A program made the position numbers and the translations under genes. Below the pieces are notes generated by a model. That model had not been told where the DNA came from. It did not search any database and saw nothing but the letters and a program-made list of their open reading frames with translations. DNA of 64,000 bases from Pseudomonadota bacterium (GTDB taxonomy: Bacteria; Myxococcota_A; UBA796; SXON01), in the NCBI GenBank assembly GCA_030684355.1, contig JAUXTN010000245.1, forward strand, positions 1 to 64,000, written 5' to 3'. Shown here one piece after another: positions 58,299 through 64,000 of the stretch (position 1 is the stretch's first letter; every line of letters begins with the position of its first letter).

Positions 58299-58732
58299 GC
58301 CCCGTCCTGTTCCGGGAGCACAAGGCGACTTTCGGGCCGTACCTGCGCGAGCTTCGGGTCGGTCGCGGGATCTCCCTCCGCGACGCGGCGACCCGGCTGG
58401 GGATCAGCTTCGCCAAGCTCCAGAAGATGGAGACCGGCGGGCGCTTCCGCATCGTGTCGGCCGCCATCTTCGAAGCGGTGGCGGCCCTGTTCGAGCGGCC
58501 CCTCGAGGAGGTGCTCGCCCGCGCGGGCGTGCGCTTCGACGCGCCGTCGGCGCAGCCAGACCAGCACGCCGTGTGCATTGATGCGACGGCCTCGCCGGAG
58601 AAGTTGGAGGAAGCCGTGAACGCGGCGATGGCCGACGGGTGGCGATGCGTCGCCGCGGTGCCGATCCAGACGCTGACGCCGCACCACTTCCGGCCGGTGA
58701 CGGGGCATGTGCTCGTGATCCTCCAGCGGTAG
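58295..58732 (+). CDS. XRE-family helix-turn-helix regulator
   Basis: 145 residues from GTG 58295. Residues ~14-70 are an XRE HTH (LRELRVGRGISLRDAATRLG and ISFAKLQKMETGGRF). The C-terminal ~60 residues form a small alpha-beta unit (AVCIDATASPEKLEEAVNAA). It is the last of four coupled genes and a candidate binder of the GCGGCAA or TTTCACTTGCCGCC sites. Confidence 0.8.
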   Translation: MSPVLFREHKATFGPYLRELRVGRGISLRDAATRLGISFAKLQKMETGGRFRIVSAAIFEAVAALFERPLEEVLARAGVRFDAPSAQPDQHAVCIDATASPEKLEEAVNAAMADGWRCVAAVPIQTLTPHHFRPVTGHVLVILQR

Positions 58733-58790
58733 CGTCGATAGATCCGCCTCTTGCAAAGCGTGTTACTTTCGTCTGGCCTTAGGAGGCTTC

Positions 58791-58982
58791 ATGGGTGCGA
58801 AGGGAGGCGGCAACGGTGGTGGTGGTGGTGGCGGCAAGGGCGGCGGTGGGGGAGGAGGTGGAGGCGGGTCGAAGGGCGCCGGGGGCGGGACGCCCGGCGG
58901 CGCGACCGGCGGCGGCGGGCGTCCCAGCACGACGGGGAATCCTTCGGGCGGGGGGCGCGGGAACAATCCGCCGGGGCGGTAG
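58791..58982 (+). CDS. Gly-rich 63-residue protein
   Basis: ATG 58791 follows a near-perfect AGGAGG. Over half of the residues are Gly, with a few Lys, Pro, Asn and Ser, and a tail GNPSGGGRGNNPPGR. Low complexity gives no fold. The strong ribosome site argues that it is made. Confidence 0.6.
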   Translation: MGAKGGGNGGGGGGGKGGGGGGGGGGSKGAGGGTPGGATGGGGRPSTTGNPSGGGRGNNPPGR

Positions 58983-59069
58983 AGCTGCGGACATTTTTTG
59001 GCGGGGGTCCTCGCTAAGCTTGTGGTCGAGGCCGCGACTGCCGCCTCGCCACCGCACGGGAGAGGCACC

Positions 59070-59255
59070 ATGGCCAAGAACACGGGATCCGGTCACCGCA
59101 TCGGCTCCGTCACCGACCGCACGCAGACGCAGACCCCGTCGGGGAACTGGGTGAAGCGCGAAACCGGCAGTGGCCGGTTTATCGAGCAGAAGCAGGGCGG
59201 CGAGCCCTTCAAGGGGGTCGCCAAGGAGTCCGACGGGCGGCGCTCCAAGGAGTAG
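59070..59255 (+). CDS. Small basic protein, unknown
   Basis: 61 residues from ATG 59070 with GGGAGAGG upstream. The sequence resembles short polar cargo proteins (TDRTQTQTPSGNWVKRETGS). The 149 bases after it, up to the convergent gene, show nothing I recognise. Confidence 0.55.
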   Translation: MAKNTGSGHRIGSVTDRTQTQTPSGNWVKRETGSGRFIEQKQGGEPFKGVAKESDGRRSKE

Positions 59256-59404
59256 GGAGCCGGCGTCGAGGGAGCCTATCGGTACCCTCGACGCCTACCC
59301 GCACCCAGGCAGTGGCGACGCTTTTTGGACGCGCAGCAGCTGAGGCAGCCACCAGTCGAGCAGCAGCATCCCCCTGGGTTCGCCACGCTGATCTCGATCG
59401 CTCC

Positions 59405-60748
59405 CTAGTCCACCGCATCATCATCCACGAAGGCCCGTCCAAGCGCCTCCAACACCTCCCGATGGGGTCCCTCGATCCCCACCATCTCCTTCAGGTAGAT
59501 CTGCTGCCCCGGGAAGGCGTTGGGGAGCACCATGCCGGTCCGACACGTCCGCGAGAAGGCGAGCAGGAACTCGGTCCGCTCGGACGGCTGATCCTGCGTG
59601 AGGTGCCGGCCGGAGTACGCGAGGAAGCATGCTCCGCGCGTCCGGATGCGCTCGAGGGGACGCCAGGGATCGAGCCGCACGTCGGACTCGTTCATTGGCT
59701 CTACGACCGAGACCGCGTGGGTGCGCCGCTCCTTCGAGTTGTAGTGGAACAGGATGTCCCCTGGGCGCAGCGAGCGAAGGAGGCCATGGCCAGCTCGGCG
59801 ATCGTCAGGGGCGCAGAGGATCCCCGCCGAGGTCTCCGTGGTGTTGTTCTGGTTTACCTGGAACACGCGCGGCCCGGAGGAGTCTCCGGACGCGGGCAGC
59901 CGGCTGGGAAGGGTGCCGCGGACCACTGGCTTGAGCGCCAGCGACACCGCGGCGCGCGAGAGGTCCGAGGGAGCGGGAACCTCGATGCCGCCCGCCTCCA
60001 GCAGGTAGCTCCTGAAGGCACGCTGAACTTCCCGATCGCCGGCGAGGCGCTCGTCGTGGAGGACGTGGACCACCCAGTCGATGATCCGTTGGTCCTCGCC
60101 AAGGTCGTTCCGCGTGGCCGGCTGCCCGTCGAGCAGGCCGATGTACTGGGTCGGCTTCGGGGAGAGGAAGAGGTTGAACGGCGACGCGTTCCGCAAGGTG
60201 CGCATGCATAGGTACGCGACCCGGTCGCTGGTGGCGAGCTGCGCGAGGAAGGCCTGTGAGCGGTCGTGAACGCGGGCGGAGCACGGGAGGATGTGACTCA
60301 CCTTCCAGCCCGCGGTCCAGAGCTGCGGGTAGACGCCGCACGCCGCGCGCAAGAGGGGCCACTCCAGTGCCCGCTCCCGCTCAGCGGGCTGGAGGCGATG
60401 GGCCATCGGGAGGCGGCGCTCCCGCAGCAGGGTGCGGATCGTCGCCGGTCCGGGGCCGGGGAGCAAGCCCAGGCCGATGTGGTAGAGCCAGACGGCAGGG
60501 GAGTTGTCCGTGAAGACGATACTCCGACCGGTAGGCGCGTCGTCCAGGGTCACCGCTCGCTTCGACTCGGGGCCGGCGGTGCCGGAGCGGCGCACGAACA
60601 GGGGGACGTCGCGCGCATGCACGGAGGCCCTCAGCTCGGCGTGCAAACGGCCCATCGTGGCGGGCTGGATGCAACGGGCGGGGTGCAGGAGCACCGAACG
60701 CACGAACTGCCCGATGTCCATCGGTCGTACGAGGACGGGAGGGTTCAC
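59405..60748 (-). CDS. Unknown protein with a C-terminal EVE/PUA-like domain
   Basis: 447 residues from GTG 60748, coupled to the upstream PLD gene by GTGA. The N-terminal ~270 residues are helical and unrecognised. Near residue 285 a domain begins with RVFQVNQNNTTETSAG and LRPGDILFHYNSKER, matching the FQ...GDIxFHY layout of EVE domains, which bind modified cytosine or flipped bases. Together with a PLD nuclease this suggests a modification-sensing restriction pair. The EVE call is tentative. Confidence 0.6.
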   Translation of the reverse strand: MNPPVLVRPMDIGQFVRSVLLHPARCIQPATMGRLHAELRASVHARDVPLFVRRSGTAGPESKRAVTLDDAPTGRSIVFTDNSPAVWLYHIGLGLLPGPGPATIRTLLRERRLPMAHRLQPAERERALEWPLLRAACGVYPQLWTAGWKVSHILPCSARVHDRSQAFLAQLATSDRVAYLCMRTLRNASPFNLFLSPKPTQYIGLLDGQPATRNDLGEDQRIIDWVVHVLHDERLAGDREVQRAFRSYLLEAGGIEVPAPSDLSRAAVSLALKPVVRGTLPSRLPASGDSSGPRVFQVNQNNTTETSAGILCAPDDRRAGHGLLRSLRPGDILFHYNSKERRTHAVSVVEPMNESDVRLDPWRPLERIRTRGACFLAYSGRHLTQDQPSERTEFLLAFSRTCRTGMVLPNAFPGQQIYLKEMVGIEGPHREVLEALGRAFVDDDAVD

Positions 60749-61881
60749 GAAGTGGGGTCCGCCGGGCTCACGGGTCGCGGCCACTGGCCGGTGAGACCCT
60801 CGGTGTACGCGTACACGACGCGGTCGACGTGTCCGAGGGTCGGCAGGGCCCATTCCTGGCGGAGCTCCTCCGCCAGGAGGAGCCACCGACCATAGGTGGT
60901 GGCGCTCGCTTGCTTCGCCATTCCGTCGGCGCGACCGAGCTCTGCAGCCACGACGTGGCTGCGCTGATTGAGCGGCGGCGTGTTCTCGGGATCCCGCCAG
61001 TAGAGGACGGTCGACCAGATCGCAACCCCGAATCCCCGCAGTCGGTTCGGTGCGTTCATCTCCAGGCGCAGCCGGTCCACGATCGGCTCGGTCGTGTCGG
61101 TCATCCGCTTGAAGGAGCCGCGAATCGTCGCGAGCGGCTCATCCAAGGACTGTCGAACCACGCCGATGTCCGGGTACCACTCCGCGAGGTATCGGAGGAG
61201 CTGGTCGAGCTCCGCTTTCGTGATTGTCGCAGGGTCGATCCGGCTCGCGAACTCCACCGCGTCGTGGCCGATGGCGGCGATGAGCGGGGTGGACCTCGCC
61301 CACTCCAGGGCGATCTCGAAGAGCTCCAGGTTCTTCAGATGCGGAATAGTTGACTCGTCCTCCGTCGCCTGTTCCTTTCGCTCCTTCCGACGCCGGTTCC
61401 ACGCAGCCTCAGCCTTCTGGAGGGCGGCATCGTCGACCTCCTTGGTGAGCGGATCGTTCCATAGCTGCTCGAACCACTCGCTCAGGCCGAGAAGGGTTCC
61501 CGGATCTTCGACGACCACGGCGACCTCGAAGCGCCCCTGGCTGTCCACGGTGTCGCGCCCGAGCGCGGCCCGCGAGAGGTTGGCGGACCCGACAATCGCG
61601 CGCCGGGGTCCGGACTTGCCGTAGCCGATCACGACCTTGGCATGCATACCGGACGCATGGCGGACCGCCGTGACCTTCTGGAGCGCCACCACCGCCGCCG
61701 GACTGGTAGCGCCACTGTCGAGCCAGCACACGAGCCGCAGGTTCTTGGCCGCCTCGAGCATCTTGGGTGCGTCCTGGCCGAGGAACGCGACACCGACATC
61801 AACCCGTGTCGAGGTAGCGAGCAGCTCGCCCAGGGATTTGTCGATGTGGGTGGGTCGGGGGAGGAGGAGGACTGGTTTCAT
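60745..61881 (-). CDS. Phospholipase D-family (HKD) nuclease-like protein
   Basis: 378 residues from ATG 61881, chosen for the AGGAG site; the frame reaches 61977. The HKD motif is HAKVVIGYG with IVGSANLSRAAL, typical of PLD-type nucleases that work as dimers with one motif each. The C-terminal half is helical. It is followed by a coupled EVE-like gene and preceded by an AbiEi-like remnant. Probable DNA cleavage function. Confidence 0.8.
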   Translation of the reverse strand: MKPVLLLPRPTHIDKSLGELLATSTRVDVGVAFLGQDAPKMLEAAKNLRLVCWLDSGATSPAAVVALQKVTAVRHASGMHAKVVIGYGKSGPRRAIVGSANLSRAALGRDTVDSQGRFEVAVVVEDPGTLLGLSEWFEQLWNDPLTKEVDDAALQKAEAAWNRRRKERKEQATEDESTIPHLKNLELFEIALEWARSTPLIAAIGHDAVEFASRIDPATITKAELDQLLRYLAEWYPDIGVVRQSLDEPLATIRGSFKRMTDTTEPIVDRLRLEMNAPNRLRGFGVAIWSTVLYWRDPENTPPLNQRSHVVAAELGRADGMAKQASATTYGRWLLLAEELRQEWALPTLGHVDRVVYAYTEGLTGQWPRPVSPADPTS

Positions 61882-61973
61882 CGAGGCTCCTGTTCTGCGG
61901 CCGGCGAGCGAGTCGAACCTGATCCGCAGTGTGCGGAGTAACCGAGCATCACGACGGGCACCGCGCGGGGAGG

Positions 61974-62348
61974 TCACCCCGCTCGAGACACGAACCGCAG
62001 CCGGGTGGCGCCGAGCTGCATGGGCCTCAGCCGCCGGTCCACCGTGAGGACGACCTCACCGTCGAGCTCCTCCCGCGCCAGCAGCTGCGCCCCGTGGAAC
62101 CGCAGCAGCTCCGGCAGCCACCGGTCCAGCGGCGGTACTCCCTCCGCCCGGTACTCGAGCGGGACGATCACGTAGAAGCCCCGGCGCGGAGAGACGAGCC
62201 GGCCACGCTTCGCGAGCCGCAGCGCTGCCTGCTTGAGCGCGTCCATGCTCACCCCGAGCGCGTCCATCGCCTCGTCCCGGGTGAACGTGAGCCGGCCCCC
62301 CGCCTGGAGGTCGTCCACGTACTCAGCCAGCGCGCCCCTTGCAGCCAC
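61974..62348 (-). pseudogene. AbiEi-like antitoxin remnant
   Basis: 124 codons. The N-terminal winged helix of AbiEi-type regulators is preserved (RLTFTRDEAMDALGVSMDA and RLVSPRRGFYVIVP). The next part lacks the usual YYVGLLSAAxxHG segment between LPELLRFHGAQ and the VVLTVDRRLRP-like strand, and the protein stops soon after. This looks like a gene with an internal deletion and lost C terminus, and no AbiEii toxin is present. An alternative is a shortened working regulator. Confidence 0.5.
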
Positions 62349-62582
62349 GGCGTGAGCGTATCGCCGTGCAAGACGATCTGAGCGCGCGGCGGGACGCGGT
62401 CAAGACCGCCGCGTTCAGATCGTATCGTTCGGCGTTCCGATGTCTCCGCCCCTGAAGCGGAGCGACGGGCGCGGGCGGGGAGTCGAGCCCGCCTCCTGCG
62501 GCGGGCAGGGTGCCTCCCGCCACCGCAGGTTATGTCCTGTCCTGGTTCCTCATACGGTTCCCGCTTCGGCGAAGCCGGGCTT

Positions 62583-62680
62583 CGAGATGGCAAGGTTGTA
62601 CTGGCTCATTTGAACGCGGACCTCCCCGTCGGGAGCGAGGCAGAAAGTTCGAGCCTGTTCCAGTACACCCCGCCATCTCG
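62583..62680 (+). ncRNA. Candidate rod-shaped small RNA
   Basis: Nested pairings: CGAGATGGC (62583-62591) with GCCATCTCG (62672-62680); TGTACTGG (62597-62604) with CCAGTACA (62660-62667); TTTGAAC (62609-62615) with GTTCGAG (62647-62653); CTCCC (62622-62626) with GGGAG (62631-62635). A perfect terminator follows at once. A possible promoter is TTATGT/TACGGT at about 62530-62558. It is too short for a typical 6S RNA and lacks the SRP GGAA loop; the family is unknown. Between 62349 and 62582 I see only a hairpin near 62560-62580. Confidence 0.45.
62670..62677. other. Proposed attR core (CCGCCATC)
   Basis: It repeats the tRNA-Asp end and, like it, is preceded by a T-loop-like GTTCGAG and followed by a terminator. 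It overlaps the outer stem of the candidate RNA, so either the RNA or the att reading may be incidental. Confidence 0.4.
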
Positions 62681-62722
62681 GGGTCGTGCTTCTTCCAAGA
62701 AGCACGACCCCGTCTTCTTTTT
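62680..62722 (+). terminator. Strong factor-independent terminator
   Basis: GGGGTCGTGCTTCTT (62680-62694), CC, AAGAAGCACGACCCC (62697-62711): a perfect 15-bp stem, then GTCTTCTTTTT. It may be the original terminator of tRNA-Asp before insertion. Confidence 0.85.
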
Positions 62723-62753
62723 CCTCCCGTGTTTCTGCCGAGCCGGGATCGGG

Positions 62754-63197
62754 GTGAGCATCGTGGGCTCCCTTCGCAGCTTGCTTCCCGTGGTCGTCGC
62801 GGTGGCGATCTCGCTGTTCGCCGGCGCGGCCCTGGCCAAGCCCGACGGTACGAGCACCATGCCGTCCAAGCGCCCTGCCGACTACGAGGTCGGGAAGCGG
62901 CTCTGGGCGCAGTCCTGCTGGCAGTGCCACGGCACGTCCGGCAAGGGCGATGGCCCGGCGGCCGCAGCGCTCCCGGGCGGGGTCCCCTCGCTGGAGGGGA
63001 AGATGCGCGCGGAGGACATCCCCCGGATGGTGGCGGTGGTCCAGGCGGGGAAGGGGCGGATGCCCGCCTACTCCGAGGACATCGACGAGCACGACACCCG
63101 CCGCACGCTCATCTACATCAAGGACGTGCTGGAAGGCCGCAAGCCGCCGCCCGCCGAGAAGGACGCCGGCGACGAAGACGCGAGCGAGGGCCAATAG
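62754..63197 (+). CDS. Secreted c-type cytochrome
   Basis: 147 residues from GTG 62754; GTG 62763 is also possible. Signal peptide SLLPVVVAVAISLFAGAALA, then one haem site CWQCH with a later Met (GRMPAY) as probable sixth ligand. The small charged tail (KKPP-like, then EKDAGDEDASEGQ) is disordered. It probably carries electrons in the periplasm. The second cytochrome follows 25 bases later. Confidence 0.88.
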   Translation: MSIVGSLRSLLPVVVAVAISLFAGAALAKPDGTSTMPSKRPADYEVGKRLWAQSCWQCHGTSGKGDGPAAAALPGGVPSLEGKMRAEDIPRMVAVVQAGKGRMPAYSEDIDEHDTRRTLIYIKDVLEGRKPPPAEKDAGDEDASEGQ

Positions 63198-63222
63198 GCG
63201 CGGGTCGCGATACGTCTGGCTC

Positions 63223-63531
63223 ATGCTCACCTTGATGTTGGCGTCAATGGCGTTCGCGGCGGATCCGGCCGCGGGCAAGGTGCTCTACTCGGCGAGCTGC
63301 ACGGCGTGCCACGGCACGACCGGCAACGGGAAGGGCCCCGCGGCCATCGCGTTGAAGCCGAAGCCGTCTGACTTCACGGTCGCGACTTGGTGGGTCGGCA
63401 GGACCGACGAGCAGCTCGCCACCGCCATCCGCGCCGGCCGCCCCGGCACGTCGATGGCGCCGTTCACCGAGCTCACCGATCCCGAGATGGCGGATCTCGT
63501 CGCCTACCTGCGGACCTTCGCGGTCCCATGA
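63223..63531 (+). CDS. Small c-type cytochrome
   Basis: 102 residues from ATG 63223. Short signal peptide (LTLMLASMAFAA), one haem site CTACH, and GTSMAPF with the likely axial Met. It resembles cytochrome c551/c6-type proteins. Its stop overlaps the uppP start (ATGA). Confidence 0.88.
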   Translation: MLTLMLASMAFAADPAAGKVLYSASCTACHGTTGNGKGPAAIALKPKPSDFTVATWWVGRTDEQLATAIRAGRPGTSMAPFTELTDPEMADLVAYLRTFAVP

Positions 63532-64000
63532 GCTGGTTCCAGGCGCTCGTCCTCGGCCTCGTCGAGGGCGTCACCGAGTATCTCCCCGTCAGCTCGACCG
63601 GTCACCTGCTGCTCGCACAGCGCGCGCTCGGCATCGAACGGAGCGAGGCCGCGGACGCCTACGCGATCTGCATCCAGGCCGGCGCGATCCTGGCTGTGCT
63701 GGGGCTCTACCGTGCCCGCGTCGCGCAGATGGTGCGCGGTGTGGCGGGGCGCGATCCCGCGGGGCGGCGGCTCGCCGTGCAGCTCGTCGTGGCGTTCCTC
63801 CCGGCGGCCGTGCTCGGCCTGTTGTTCGACGACGTGATCGACGCCTGGCTGTTCGGGCTCTGGCCGGTGGTGTTCGCCTGGACGGTGGGCGGGGCCGCCA
63901 TCCTGCTCCTGCGCGGGCGTACGGGCGGCAAGGCCCTGGAGTCGTTCGACACGCGCACCGCGTTCCTCATCGGGTGCGCACAGTGCCTCGCGCTCTGGCC
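63528..64000 (+). CDS. uppP: Undecaprenyl-diphosphatase, 3'-truncated by the window
   Basis: 157 residues visible of a usual ~265. The N terminus LVLGLVEGVTEYLPVSSTGH carries the conserved E-x3-E and PxSSxxH active-site motif of the UppP/BacA family, followed by several membrane segments. It regenerates the undecaprenyl phosphate lipid carrier for peptidoglycan synthesis. Translationally coupled to the cytochrome gene by ATGA. Confidence 0.95.
   Translation, partial: MSWFQALVLGLVEGVTEYLPVSSTGHLLLAQRALGIERSEAADAYAICIQAGAILAVLGLYRARVAQMVRGVAGRDPAGRRLAVQLVVAFLPAAVLGLLFDDVIDAWLFGLWPVVFAWTVGGAAILLLRGRTGGKALESFDTRTAFLIGCAQCLALW

Noticed and set aside
62449..62500. T-loop-like CTCGACT on the minus strand, considered as a tRNA or selC
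   Set aside because: The loop is 8 bases and there is no acceptor stem or anticodon arm; it is better explained as a GC-rich hairpin.
62597..62667. tRNA-like reading of the GTACTGG/CCAGTAC helix
   Set aside because: The length is short, positions 8-9 and the D-arm do not fit, and there is no anticodon loop.

Overview
The window is high-GC bacterial chromosomal DNA. Both edges look like core genome: a degenerate CHAT-fold protein, a YD-repeat protein, a tRNA cluster, tig-clpP-clpX-lon on the left, and two c-type cytochromes plus uppP on the right. The GC content, the CHAT and YD-repeat proteins and the many GTG starts suggest a Myxococcota or other former deltaproteobacterial host. This is an inference; no marker here fixes the taxon.

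Between tRNA-Asp (12620-12696) and the cytochrome genes lies a roughly 50-kb block that reads as one integrated element. A large serine recombinase sits directly against the tRNA, and the tail of its reading frame runs antisense into the tRNA. An 8-bp copy of the tRNA end (CCGCCATC) recurs at 62670-62677, immediately before a strong terminator and the core genes. I propose these as attL and attR.

Layout of the element: 12.7-16.6 kb recombinase and an unrecognised gene pair; 17.1-19.9 kb an XRE/P-loop GTPase-like protein with a frame-disrupted partner; 20.1-24.0 kb a replication module with a primase-helicase; 24.3-33.7 kb a tightly coupled operon of DNA cytosine methylase, MORC/MutL-like GHKL ATPase, Mrr-helicase, a small unknown, Vsr nuclease and a Cap4-like/STAND protein; 33.7-36.3 kb a secreted protein and a membrane protein; 36.3-39.9 kb a second cytosine methylase coupled to a GHKL ATPase that carries an HELTH metalloprotease motif; 40.3-46.4 kb a DarB-like methylase/helicase and a muralytic enzyme; 46.6-48.9 kb an RCC1-like secreted protein; 48.9-55.6 kb an eleven-gene minus-strand operon of membrane, lipoprotein, transglutaminase-like and possible virion proteins; 56.0-59.3 kb a plus-strand operon of small unknowns with an XRE regulator; 59.4-62.3 kb a PLD nuclease/EVE-like pair and an AbiEi remnant; 62.58-62.72 kb a rod-shaped RNA candidate with a terminator.

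Working model: a self-replicating, possibly virus-like or satellite element carries its own anti-restriction genes (DarB-like, Dcm2/GHKL-HELTH) and a defence operon that combines a MORC-type restriction-modification core with a STAND-nuclease, a plausible backup that fires if the first layer is breached. A GCGGCAA motif array and a shared TTTCACTTGCCGCC motif link the promoters of the DarB-like and virion-like operons.
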